Source of the DNA: Hymenopus coronatus
Lineage: Eukaryota > Arthropoda > Insecta > Mantodea > Hymenopodidae
DNA: 64,000 nt
Direction: 5' to 3'
Assembly (NCBI GenBank): GCA_030762935.1
Contig: CM060899.1
Location: forward strand, 65,212,501 to 65,276,500
The notes beneath the pieces are model-generated. The model saw nothing but the letters and a program-made list of their open reading frames with translations. It was not told the DNA's origin and searched no databases. The number at the start of each line of letters is the position of its first letter. Position 1 is the stretch's first letter. This document shows positions 1 to 12,900 of the stretch, one piece after another. The position numbers were made by a program, and so were the translations under genes.

Positions 1-175
1 ACACGGACGGACTCACACACATAGACCTTTTGTGAAAGTGGTTTTTTTTGGATACCGAGGACCCTAAAACATGTATTTCTGTGAAATCTTGGTATCAAAT
101 TTTTAGGTGCAATACAATACCGCTTCGCATACTATGTGCATTATACATAGTACTCAGTAAAGAAAATAAAAAAAA
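1..175 (+). repeat. Hairpin-ended repeat, 3' fragment (copy 1)
   Basis: Matches the last about 170 bp of the family: ACACAtAGACCTTTT, a T-run before GGATaCCGAGGACCCTAAAAC, CTTGGTATCAAATTTTT and the degenerate terminal palindrome at about 131-165. It is cut by the window edge. Confidence 0.8.
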
Positions 176-479
176 TGATAAAACTAATGTTAAGAAGCCC
201 TATAGTTAGGGGAGCAATACACCACTAAAGCCAGAGAGATACATACATAGTGATACCTGACAATTGCTTTACCTTGTGGCTGCTCCGTCACACTGTTGCC
301 ACTTTGTCCCGTTCATGGCTACAGGGCAATAAGCCTTTTTCAAACAAACTTACTAAAACACCAGCACACAGCACAAAATTACATTACAACATACAGAAAA
401 AGTCAGCAAAGCAAAATAGTGCATTTCAAGCAGTAACTCGCGCCATTGAAATTGATTAAGGAATATTAATATAATAATT

Positions 480-1260
480 AATAATTGTATAAAATTCACA
501 TTGGAAACTGAAAGTGATGGCTATCTCCCTTTCCTGGATTTAAAAATAATAAAAAAATGACAGTAAATTGAATTTTGGAATATAGTTATATAAAAAATAA
601 TGGCATTAACTCTTTTTCACATAAATTTGCTGTTTTTAATTGCTTAATTTACAGGTTAATTAATTAACCCCTTAATAAAAATGAATTCTATAAAGAATAT
701 AAACATTATCAACACTGCTTTAATTAATGGTTTTAATACTGATTTTATAAATAAAAAAATTGAGAAGTTTAAATATAAAACAGCTATTATAGAGATAAGA
801 AAGTAAAAGATAATTACATTTTTAAAAAATTTACTTATCACCCTTGGGCAAACACAAATTCACAAATATTTTCAAAGAGCATGGTATAATATTGGTTCCT
901 CCAAATAAATACAGTATAAAAAGTTTGTTGGGCTTTTCTAAAAAGGATGAAATTTCAAAAAATAAAAAATCTGGCATGTATCAATTAAATTGTGACCTTG
1001 TTTATGTTGGTAAGACTGAACGTCATTTAGAAACCAGAGTAAAAGAACACTTTAGGAATATTAAATACAAACAAATTGATAAATCAGCTATGGCAAAACA
1101 TTTTTGGAAATTTAATAATGAAATAAATCCAGATGTTAAATTATTAAAACACTTAAATGGACCCATAGATTTATTGGTTTGGGAGAAAATATTTATATTA
1201 AAGTATAAAAATCATGCAATGAATCAGTGCTACCACCGATGTGAAAGGAAGTCCTGTAAT
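480..1260 (+). mobile_element. Penelope-like retroelement relic (RT end plus GIY-YIG endonuclease)
   Basis: A decayed reverse-transcriptase end (ESDGYLPFLDLKI near 500, then LINTPLNKNEFYKEYK near 655-690) continues into a GIY-YIG endonuclease at 844-1210. That part reads [33 protein letters not shown] and HFWKFNNEINP. Fusion of RT to a C-terminal GIY-YIG nuclease is diagnostic of Penelope-like elements. Several frame changes and stops show it is dead. The zinc-finger-like NCxxC of the copy at 8250-8510 is shortened here. Confidence 0.85.
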
Positions 1261-1779
1261 TTTATTTTAGTCTCAGAGAGTTATCTTTTTTCCAATGAGA
1301 ATGCTCATAGGCTTCCTGATACCTAACTTTTGGCGTGAAATGAAATGCTCAAAATATGCTGTATACGTTGCAACCTTGACAGTAATCTATGCCATTTCCT
1401 CGAAGGCTTCACCACTGCCGTACTGCAAAGTATGAAACTTACTTTTCCCCGTGTGGTATTTGGAAAACTTATATAGTGAATGTAAGATGACCTGCAGTTC
1501 TGAACATAAATATTTTGGAAAAAAAAAAACATTGCCTTGTACTTGAATAAATATTATATCTTTTCATATCCGAAATCATTCGTGAAATTTCTTGTCAGCA
1601 CACTCTCAAGAGGTGGGCTCTTTCTGCAATGATCTGATTTTGATATAGTTCTGATTTAAGTAATTCATGCACATTATCTCATCAGTAATACCTTCTAGAA
1701 AATCAAAATGGGCAGCCATTTTGTGCAACTTGACCATAATCAATGATACTAATTGGACTAGCACCTGCGCTCAGAGTTG

Positions 1780-2560
1780 AACAGAATCAACTTCAAATAC
1801 TACAAATAAAAAATGAAATGTCTGATTCAATGTCAGTAACTAAAGGAGTACCTCGGGGTTTGGTATTAGGCCCTTCTTATTCATTATATATATATATATA
1901 TATATAATTTTCCGATTAATCTTCCATGTAAAACAGTTTTATACACCGATGATACTACATTAGTAACAACAAGCACAAATCTAGAATAACTTTGTAATTT
2001 AAATTAACATAGTGGATTTAGCAACTGAATGGTTTAATGCAAACATGCTACAGATAATAATTACAAAAACTGAAGTACTGTTATTTCAATTAAATGCAAA
2101 GAACCAGGATAATAAATCTGTCAAACTTCCAAGAATTTACATAGGCAAAAGACTTAATTTGGAACTTCACAAATTAGATAAGTGGAAAATCAGCTTGCGT
2201 CTTATTCCTGCTATACAAATTTTATCATAGTGTTAGTGAAAACTTAATCATACATGCATATTATGCTTCTTTCATTCCTGCCTAACATATGGTATACCTC
2301 TCTGGGGTATTCTGCAGGAACACATACTATATTCAAGTGGCATAAAAAGGTAGATGTATTGCTAATCTAGATTATAACAATCCTTGCAGACTATTTTTCA
2401 AAAAACTTGAAATCATGGCTGTGTCAGCATTGTGTATTTGCCATTCACTTATGTTCATAAACGAAAACCTACAAAAATATGCTCTCTGACAGACAGTACA
2501 TGGTTTATAACACAGGACAATTGGCTGAAAGATAAAGCTGTTTACTCAGTAGAGTTCTTT
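1780..2560 (+). mobile_element. Decayed LINE reverse-transcriptase fragment
   Basis: Patches of a non-LTR reverse transcriptase are readable across frames: TKGVPRG.VLGPS near 1840, VLYTDDTTLVTTSTNLE near 1940 (YADD box with A changed to T), ATEWFNANMLQ near 2020, and PLWGYSAGTHTIFKWHKK near 2300-2350. An (AT)n run has expanded inside the palm region at about 1887-1908. The copy is too broken to encode anything. Confidence 0.75.
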
Positions 2561-2683
2561 GAATGTAATAACTTTCACATAAATGAGTAATATCTAAGCT
2601 AGCTTTGTAAAATGTAACCATTATACAAATTTATCCTAAACATAGTTCATTACATAAATAGAAACAAATAATTTTTATTTGAT

Positions 2684-2826
2684 AATTGATTAATTACACT
2701 AAACAGCACTTACTTAGGGTTTTTACCAGAACATGTTTCAAAGGACTAAGTTTCCTTCGAAACATGTTCCGGCAAAAAACCCCAAGTAAGTATTGTTTAA
2801 AGAAATTAATCAACTCGTCAAATAAA
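2684..2826. repeat. Short fold-back (hairpin) element
   Basis: Two arms of about 65-70 bp are inverted copies of each other around a short loop near 2750. Each arm contains GCACTTACTT(A/G)GGGTTTTT and AACATGTTTC. The outer ends (TTGATTAATT / AATTAATCAACTCGTCAAAT) match the terminal arms of the larger fold-back element at 49615-50040, so the two belong to one family. Confidence 0.75.
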
Positions 2827-2849
2827 TGATTATAACAACACTGTTTTCA

Positions 2850-3545
2850 AAATTCCATGATAAAAGTAAAGTTGCTTCAAAAAGTTTACTTATCACCCAA
2901 AACTACACCACAAGTTTCATAAAATATTCAAAAAACATAAAATCACATTTGCCCCCCAGAATAAGTTCAGCCTACAAAAAATGCTCTGCAACAACAAAAA
3001 GACCAAATCCCAGAACATAAAAACTCAGGAATCTACAGAATAAATTGCGGAGATTGCAACAAATTTTACCATGGTAAAACAAAGAGACACCTTGAAACAA
3101 CTTAAAGAAAACATGCAAGCAGTAAAATAGAAACAAACTGACAAATCAGCCGTTGCACACCACTTTTGGTCTAAACCATGAAATAGTACCTAACATACAC
3201 CTTGTAAAACCTGCCAGATATGCGGCAGAGCTCCACGTCTGGGAAAAAATCCATATCATTAAAAAGCATACCATATATTCAATTTTGAATTGCCGCAACA
3301 AAACATATAGTGGAAGTTTGTCACCCAGCCACCAGGGACCATCACACCTCAACGTAGAACACCCTGTGGAAATTTAGTTGGAAACCATCGACAATGATGC
3401 CCACATGGCATTGAAACTAGTCTGGAAAAATTATTCGTAAGTGATACTTAAGTGTTACAAACCCAACTCAAAAATATTCTATTCATGCGTATCACTGTTC
3501 CAAAACACCCTTTCATTAAAATTGTTCTTATATTTAACTATGTTT
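2850..3545 (+). mobile_element. Penelope-like element 3' relic (GIY-YIG end)
   Basis: Frame-shifted pieces read KTSGIYRINCGDCNKFYHG near 3020-3075, KTKRHLETT, then HTTFGLNHEIVPNIHLVKPA (3153 onward) and VWEKIHIIKKH, followed by PSHLNVEHPVEI and TIDNDAHMALKLVWKN. It shares its end (GTGTTACAAACCCAACTC and beyond) with the inverted pair at 42560-43215. Confidence 0.82.
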
Positions 3546-3777
3546 TAAATGGTGTAAATAATAATATGAAGCTCCAATTTTGTAATATAATAAATTATGT
3601 ACTTAACAGACCAATTGCAATGCTGTAAAACAGCTTAATGCTCAATAAACTTTATTCTTATTCTTTATTACTTTGTTTAGCTTTGATTACTGCTGATGCA
3701 CCAAAAACTCATGTTGAACACGGTGAAGTGTCACATTGACTACACTCAAACACTGATCGAGAATGGTACATACTTAC

Positions 3778-3908
3778 CTAGTAATGCATTGATGCCATCT
3801 GTCCAGTAATCAAACACTTGTTCATCTGGAGCTACAAAATCTAGAGACGAAACTTCCACAGAATCTAAAGTAAGAGAAAATGCCAGCTGATGAGTGGTTT
3901 TCCTTCCC
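3778..3908 (-). CDS. ELMO exon 5 (residues 622-665, end of PH-like domain)
   Basis: Acceptor GTTTCAG|GGGAAGG completes the split arginine codon and the exon reads [15 protein letters not shown] through [11 protein letters not shown]. The donor is CTAG|GTAAGT, leaving one base of a glycine codon. It is the C-terminal strand and helix of the PH-like domain. The next exon is off the window. Confidence 0.93.
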
Positions 3909-6900
3909 CTGAAACAATTTACACAAGTAGATTGTCACTTTTGACATAGGAAGCACGTGCTACAATCTTATACTTTCTCTACACATACTAAGTGCATATA
4001 TAGAAAAGGTATTGCATTCCACCCAAAGCGACCGCATGTGAGATTTGTGATGGAGAAAGCGGTGCTGGGGTGGGTTTTCTCCGGGTTCTCCGGTTTCCCC
4101 CGCCATCGCATTCCACCGGTGCTCCATCTTCATTCATGTATCATCAGTATCATCGCCTGCGGTGCCATAAGTAGTTAAAGCGGGTCTTAAACACTACCAA
4201 AAAAAAAAAAAAAATTCCACCCAAAAATTTGATACCAAGATTTCACCGGAAAAAGATGTTTTAGGGTCTCCTGTAAAAAGAATTTTTAGAAAAAGGTCTG
4301 TATGACCGTGAATACAATAACTCAAAAACAAGAAGTAGGTAAGATGCCAAACTTGGTATTTAAGTTTAGTATCTTCCAGGGATGCGACACAAAGATATTG
4401 AGCAAAATCCCCCAACCCCAAAGTACCCTTTACATGGAAAAATTTTCGAAAATTTGTATTTTCTCAAAAATGGCTCTAATAATTTTGATTAAAATGCCAT
4501 ATATTACAGATATTTATATGGCAAATAAAATGTCTATCTTGAATTTTGCTTAACTGGTAAACTATAAGAGATAGACAGAAACTTATTACACAAAAAATGT
4601 AGATCATGTTAAAAGACACAATTTATGTCATACACGTTTTTTCGTGGAATTGACCTTTCTGAGATATTCTTTGTTATTTGTTTCAGATTCAAAATAGGTT
4701 AAACTTTACTCATGCAGAAAGTTGTAAACTCCTGGCTTTCAACCACATGGCATCCAGATTTTAAAAGATTTGATTATTGTTTTAGCCTAGTTATTGCCGT
4801 ATTTTCCTTCTATTTACAAGGAAGCAAGAAATTAAGGCAATTTCTGCTAATGTTTAACTTGATTATCTTAAAGTACACAGAAGAGTATGCTTTTTATAAT
4901 TTGTAACAGCAATATAGAGAAAGTCATGTGAATAGAACACATCAGATTTTTTTAAAATACTGGTGTTACACTCACATGACTTTCTCAAACTGCTGTACAA
5001 ACTTATTCCAAAAGATTATTCTTTTTTCTACTACATGCTAATCGAGATAAGCATTAGTAGAATGTTCTTATTACTTAGTTCCTTATAAGTAGAAGGGAAC
5101 TAAAGCAATGGGCTATGCTAAAGCGATGGTCAAATGTTTTAAAAGCTCTCATTATGCAATTGTCACAAAATTGGCTTCTCTGCTTCGCCAGGAGTAGAAC
5201 AAAAGAAAAACTGACACTTCCTGTCTGAGAAAAGTATAAGTATTTTAAAATTGAAACCAATAACAAGGAATATCTTGAAAATGGTGAACCCTACAACAAT
5301 ACATATGACACACATTGTGTGTTTTAACGAGATCTACATTTAGTATGTACCAAAATTTTGTCTATCTCTTACAATGTAATACAAACTTCTGCAAAAATCA
5401 GCTAAAATAAAGTGCTCTCCGGAGGCTATTCCCAGAAAACTCAAGATTTACATTGGTATTTAACAGTTTTGAACTATGCTGTCCACAGACACACACATGG
5501 ACCTTTTTCTAAAAATCTGATGTGCTCCATTCATATGACTTTCTCTACATCTCTGCAACATATTATTGTTAAAAAGCTAATGCTTCTATTTACTTCATGC
5601 TAATTGAGAAAAAATTAGCAGAAATAGTCTTATTACTTGCTTTCTTGTAAGAGGAACCAAAATAAGGGAGTACCATAGGTTAAAGTGTTAGTCAAAAGCT
5701 GGTTGCTAAGTGACTGAAGTTCCTTTGTTGTATGGACAGGAGTTGACAAATTCCTGTATGAGAAAAATATAAGGTTTTTAAAGCTGAAACCAAAAACAAG
5801 GAATATTTCAAAAATGACCAACTTCACAAAAAAAATGTGTATAACATAAACTGTGGGTTTTAACGTGCTCTACGTTTTTTGTGTGGTAAATTTTTGTCCA
5901 TCCCTTATGGTTTAGCAGTTATGCAAAATTTCGTAAAATTCATCCAGAATAAAGTAGTCTTTAGAAGCTATTCCCAGTAAATTCAAGATATACATTATTA
6001 TTTGTTAGGTAAATATCTTTCATATACAATATTTTAATCAAAATCATTAGAGCCATTTTTGAGAAAATCAAAATTTTTTAAAAAAGTTCCACATAAAGGG
6101 TAGTTGGGAGTAAGGGGATTTACTAGAAAATCTTCGTGTTGCATCCTTGCAAGATACCAAACTTAAATACCAACTTTTTGTTTTTGAGCTATGCTGTCCA
6201 TAGAGACTCACACACAGGCATTTTTCTAAATATGCTTTTTTTGGATTCAGGGGGACCCAAAACATGATTTCTGGTGAAATTTCAGTATCAAATTTTTGGG
6301 TGGAATACAAAACTTCCTCTGTATACTATGTATGCAGTATGTGTAGAGAAAGTAATATACAATTAAAATACTCTAAATCAGCAACTTACCTGATATCCTT
6401 CATGTGAGGACATTCTTTGCCAACTACTAAAGCTTTTATATCTACCACAGCCAGTTTATTTGGAAGTTCTTCTAAGGTAGGTACACTCTTCTCATCACAA
6501 TCCCCATAGTGGAAGACTTTGTGATTCGGAGAGAGACGCACATACCAGAATTTATCTTTTATTCTTTGGCCCCTCATAGTGTACTTTGTAAACCTTGTTC
6601 CTTCCACAAGGAACCCCAGGCGTTGTTGCTGAATCAGTTCCATAATTTCGGGAGTGATCTGCTCTTTGAGCTCTACGATTGGTCTGGCATGTGACTCCCA
6701 TTCCTCTCTATTAGTCCTCTCCTGCTGCCAAAGGTTTGTTATCTCTGAGTAAGTCAAAACTTGAAGTTTTGCTTTGAATTTGTCAAGAGCAGTTGGTTGA
6801 GAAGCAAGTGCTCTTGTTATCTGCTCCTTTACTACACTGAAAACCTGCAAGAAGTACACCAAAGAGTTCACATTAGAAGTAATATGCATATATTAATATA

Positions 6901-9900
6901 TTAAGTTGTCGCATAAGTAATGTCGGTTTTTTGATTTTGGTGTTTTGAAAATTTATTGGGTTTGGCAATGCTATTTACAGGATGCCATGGCTAGTGTTGC
7001 ACACATTGCGAGCATGTATCAGTCTTCAGTTGTTAATAAACAATCACAAAATGGAGATAACAAAGTTTGAACCTAAAGTCCTTCTAAAGCACTACTGGAA
7101 ATAAGATTATAAAGCCACTGCCACAGCTCAAAGAATATCTGAAGTGGAAGGAGAAGGTGTCCTTAGTGAGCATGTGACACAGTGATGGGTCCAACGTTTC
7201 AACAATGGAGACAAAAACACTAAAGATTTACCACGTTCTGGAAGACCTAAAGTATGGAAAATTGAGAATACACGCCAAGTTTTGCGAGAAAACCTGCAAA
7301 AAAAACCTGAAAATCCGTAACCCCATGGATGATAGATTTGTCAGGAGAATTGTGATGAAAAATGGGTATATTACAGAAACCCTGATGCCTCGAAATAGTG
7401 GCTTGATCCACGTCAACCTGCCAAAGTCATTGATAAAAAAAAATCAATTGCGGTCCCAAAGTAATGTGTATCTGGTGGAATTTTGAAGGTGCGATTCACT
7501 GGGAGTTTGTTCCAAATGGGCAGGCGATTGATGCAGACCTTTATTCTCAATAGCTGGAATGAGTTCATGAAATTTTGAGACGGAGATTCCCAGCATTAGT
7601 AAACCGAAATAAGAGTTCTGTTGCAAAAGGACAATGCAAGACCCCATACTACATGAACCACCATGAAAAAAATTCAGGAATTGGGAGGAATCAAACTGCT
7701 TCAACACCCAACATTCAGCTCTGATCTCGCACCATCAGAATATCATCTTTTATGATCCATGGCCCATTTTATATGTGGAAGCAACATTGAAGCAGTGCAA
7801 GTGGGTCTCGCCGAATTCTTTGCATCAAAATCCAGAGACTGGTACCATTGTGGGATAATAAACCTCGTTGAACGATGGCTCAAGACCATAGAATCTAATG
7901 GTTTGTACTTTGAAGATTAGTTAATTGCTTGTCAGAACAAATTTCAAATAATTGTTTTTCTTACAACATTACTTATGAGACAGTATCTATAATAATTAGT
8001 AATTGTAACAAATCTTCACTTATCTTTTAGAATCCAAGGACTTGTTTTGCAATAAATTGGTCTATTGCATCATAAGCATTAATTTCTTTTTGGTCTCAGT
8101 TTCTTTTTGCTCTTGTTTATTTAAATTGTTATGGTTAGTGCTACTAGGTGGATTGTGTACTAAGGCATTACTAACTACTGGAATCAAAACAAATTTGGTG
8201 AGAGAGTCAATTGGTGGTATATCAAAATTCATTGCATGACTTTTATATTTTAATATATTTTCTCCCAAACCATTAAATCTATGGGTCCATTTAAGTGTTT
8301 TAATAATTTAACATGTGGATTTATTTTATGATTAAATTTCCAAAAATGTTCTACCACAACTGATTTATCAATTTGTTTGTATTTAATATTCCTAAAGTGT
8401 TCTTTTACTCTGGTTTCTAAATGACGTTTAGTCTTACCAATATAAACAAGGTCACAATTTAAACAATTTAATTGATAAATGCCAGATTTTTTTATTTTTT
8501 GAAATTTCATCCTTTAAGAAAAGCCTAACAGATGTTTAAGTAATGTGCATGATGATGAAGATTGGTGTTTAACTCCTAGGGTCATTAGCGCCCTTAAACA
8601 ACAAAACAGAAGCAAACACAAAAGGTAAAATAACAATATAAAACAGAAATGAAAGATAAAAGAAGGGCAATTAAAAACACTAAAATAAAACGAAAAAGTG
8701 CTAAACCCACAGTAAATGTAAAATATACCCAAAAGGAGCAAAACGGACAAAAGATACTAAAAACTTGGTCAAATGAGTAAAAGGATCAGGTGCTAAAAAC
8801 AGTTAAAATCTTGAAAACCCATGAACTTCCACTCCGTTAAAACCTGTCGCTTAAAAGTAAACTATGAGCTAAATCCAGAATGGACAAATCAAATTCGAAA
8901 AAATGTTAAAAACTCTTTATCGACTGCTCTGTGGTCATCGGAAAGGACCTCCACAAGGGAAGTTGGAAAGTGGAACGAAGAGTTGCTACAACAGTAATAT
9001 GCACAAATGGTGTCACCTGTTAGGCAGCTTTCAAACAGTCAACTCTCTATTATCTGTCCAGCCTTACTTCACCAGTAATGTAAACAAAAGCAACAGGTTG
9101 CAATGACTATGATTGGTGCTTTTCTCCATCACAAAATAGTTCCTCTTAAATTGCCGAATGAATACACAAATATTGTATTAAACAATGCAATGTTTTTTTT
9201 GTTTTTTTTTTTTTTGTTTCATTTATATAGTCCCCTTTTAACATCTAAGGTCATACAAGGTGTGATAAAAAGTTTCCGGAATGACGTCATAAATACTACA
9301 CAATAGTTTGTTTTGTCTAATCTGCACTGCCACCCTCGAAGTAGTCTCCTTGGGAGTTGATACACTTGTCCCAGCGCTTCTGTCACTGCTGGCAGCACCT
9401 CTGGAAGTGGTCTCCTTGGGAGTTGATACACTTGTCCCAGCGCTTCTGCCACTGCTGGAAGCACCTCTGGAAGTGGTCTCCTTGGGAGTTGATACACTTG
9501 TCCCAGCGCTTCTGCCACTGCTGGCAGCACCTCTGGAAGTGGTCTCCTTGGGAGTTGATACACTTGTCCCAGCGCTTCTGCCACTGCTGGAAGCACCTCT
9601 GGAAGTGGTCTCCTTGGGAGTTGATACACTTGTCCCAGCGCTTCTGCCACTGCTGGCAGCACCTCTGGAAGTGGTCTCCTTGGGAGTTGATACACTTGTC
9701 CCAGCGCTTCTGCCACTGCTGGAAGCACCTCTGGAAGTGGTCTCCTTGGGAGTTGATACACTTGTCCCAGCGCTTCTGCCACTGCTGGAAGCACCTCTGG
9801 AAGTGGTCTCCTTGGGAGTTGATACACTTGTCCCAGCGCTTCTGCCACTGCTGGAAGCACCTCTGGAAGTGGTCTCCTTGGGAGTTGATACACTTGTCCC

Positions 9901-12900
9901 AGCGCTTCTGCCACTGCTGGCAGCACCTCTGGAAGTGGTCTCCTTGGGAGTTGATACACTTGTCCCAGCGCTTCTGCCACTGCTGGCAGCACCTCTGGAA
10001 GTGGTCTCCTTGGGAGTTGATACACTTGTCCCAGCGCTTCTGCCACTGCTGGAAGCACCTCTGGAAGTGGTCTCCTTGGGAGTTGATACACTTGTCCCAG
10101 CGCTTCTGCCACTGCTGGCAGCACCTCTGGAAGTGGTCTCCTTGGGAGTTGATACACTTGTCCCAGCGCTTCTGCCACTGCTGGCAGCACCTCTGGAAGT
10201 GGTCTCCTTGGGAGTTGATACACTTGTCCCAGCGCTTCTGCCACTGCTGGAAGCACCTCTGGAAGTGGTCTCCTTGGGAGTTGATACACTTGTCCCAGCG
10301 CTTCTGCCACTGCTGGCAGCACCTCTGGAAGTGGTCTCCTTGGGAGTTGATACACTTGTCCCAGCGCTTCTGCCACTGCTGGAAGCACCTCTGGAAGTGG
10401 TCTCCTTGGGAGTTGATACACTTGTCCCAGCGCTTCTGTCACTGCTGGCAGCACCTCTGGAAGTGGTCTCCTTGGGAGTTGATACACTTGTCCCAGCGCT
10501 TCTGCCACTGCTGGAAGCACCTCTGGAAGTGGTCTCCTTGGGAGTTGATACACTTGTCCCAGCGCTTCTGCCACTGCTGGAAGCACCTCTGGAAGTGGTC
10601 TCCTTGGGAGTTGATACACTTGTCCCAGCGCTTCTGCCACTGTTGGAAGCACCTCTGGAAGTCCTACCTCTTCTTTCAACATGCTCAGAGCTTTCTACGA
10701 TTCGCGATGGATGATACATTGTGAAGGTTGTTGCTTTGTTTCTGGGTCATGCCTATAAATCCATGTTTCATCACCAGTAATAATTTTCTCCACAAACTGT
10801 GGATCATTTTGTAGCTGTTCATTAAGATCTGTGCAGGCAATTACACAGCTTTCCTTTTGGTCATTTGGAAGCAGATGGGGCATGAACTTGGCGGAAATTC
10901 TTCTCATGTCCAAATTGGGTTTCAAAATGCTTTGAACACTTCCAAAGGAGAGTCCTAATGAGTCAGAAAGTTCTCTTATTGTACTGTGCCTATCATTTAA
11001 AACCATTTTCCTCACCATTTCCAGTTTTGCTGGAACAGGGTTGCCCCAAACGATCTGCATCTTTAACTGATGTCATATCACTTTTAAATTTCGAAAACCA
11101 CTCAAATGCTTGAGTTTTGTCCATAACTTCCTTCCCATAAGCTATTCTTAACATTTCACAGGTTTCTGTTGCAGTTTTACTGAGTTTAAAGCAAAATATG
11201 ATGTTCGTTCTTTATTCTTCGTAACCTGACATTTTGCTGTGCGGAAAAATCGCAGCACATGTAAAACATGTGTTCCCTTCAGAGCATCTGCCTCGTCACT
11301 GCTGGTCACAGGAAGTCACGTGACCTCTCATTTTTATTGGAAAGGAATGCTGCATGTACCGTCTGGGTAAGAAATCTCAGCATCAGCATTGTTGTGAAGC
11401 CATTCCGTAAACTTTTTGATCACACCTCATATTAAGGGCTTTGCATTAGAAACAATAACTTGTCTGCAGGTAGAGCCAACCCCCATTACACCTGCATCAC
11501 TTAAAAAGGAATGCAGCCTTGCAATGTGTATGGATGATACTTCTTCTGGTTCTATGAACATTTTCCCAAAAGCTTGGTATCTCATAAAATGTGCTGACTG
11601 TTTCAGTCTCCTTCCTGCAAAATCAACAGTCTAAGTTGCCCTGAAACACTCCAATTGTGTTAAGATACTTTTTCACAGGGGCATGCAGCAATTGTTCTCA
11701 GCTGAAGTCTGCTACATTTTAGCAGGCTCTCAGCTTTTAATATACCTAATCTAGCCATACATACTGTCACAAACTTTTGGCTTGGACTATAGTACCAGTT
11801 TTGCACGTGGTAAGGAATGCTTGTGTTGAATGTCAGTCCAGACCAGAGTGTGTTCAACAGTGGAGGAGAGAGAGTGGATCTGCTTCACTTAAGCATGGAG
11901 TGGGGTGATCACAAAAACATGATATCCCAATTGCTTTGCACAAAGCAACTGAGATTTTCCAACTCCTGAAAAAACTAAAAATAAGCAAGAGGTTTGTTTA
12001 CCAGACAACCCAATGGTTTACTGAGACTGGCAGTGTAAATGATCGCCTAAGGGATGGTAGTTCTTGTAGTACGAGAACAGTGATGGCTGTTAAAGCAGTG
12101 GAAGCTCGTATCTGGCAAAATCCAGCCCAGAGACAGAAGATAAATGGCACATTTCTGTACGATCAATACTAGGGTACTCCCTGAAGACTTGGGGGTGTCA
12201 GAGCTTATTGATGGAGCACTGGACATTTCTTAACGCCACAGGTGAAGCAGCAGAGGCAGCTACTGCAGCGGTATGCCAACAATGGGTACAATTATCTTTA
12301 CTGGCAAGAAACTGCCAAAATAATAGGGTATAAGCAGCAAGCTCATGAGAGAGTAAGGTCTAGAGAAGTAACCACTCCTCCTCAGTCGTGTTTTGGTGGG
12401 AGGGGGGGCTATGAAGGCTCCACAAGAGTTCACTTTTGTGCAAAAGGAGTAAAAAAAAATCTGATGTGTTCCATTCACACGACTTTCTCTACATCTCTGC
12501 AACAAATATTGTTAAAAAGCTAATGCTTCTGTTTACTTCATGCTAATTGAGAAAAAATTAGCAGAAATAATCTTATTACTTGCTTCCTTGTAAGTAGAAG
12601 CGAAATAAGGGAGCACCAGAGGTTAAAGTGATAGTCAAAAGCTGGTTGCTATGTGACTGAAGTTCCTTTGTTTGTAAGGACAAGAGTTGATAAATTCCTG
12701 TATGAGAAAAGTATAAGTTTTTCAAAGCTGAAACAAAAAACAAGGAATATCTAAAAAACGATCAACTCAATGAAAAAATGTATATAACATAAATTGTGTG
12801 TTTTAATGTACTCTACATTTTTTGTGTGGTACGTTTTTGTCTATCTCTTACGGTTTAGCAGTTATACAAAATTCCGTAAAACTCATCCAGAATTATAGTA

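Noticed and set aside
4028..4200. GC-rich promoter-like island inside ELMO intron 4
   Set aside because: It is a retroposon with a poly-A tail and target duplications.
9338..10672. CRISPR array
   Set aside because: Period is 66 bp with no unique spacers; the whole unit repeats and derives from a transposase gene in animal DNA.
9219..10724. Long ORFs of 455-493 residues on both strands
   Set aside because: They are frame products of the 66-bp array; only the methionine-free transposase frame has an evolutionary origin as protein.
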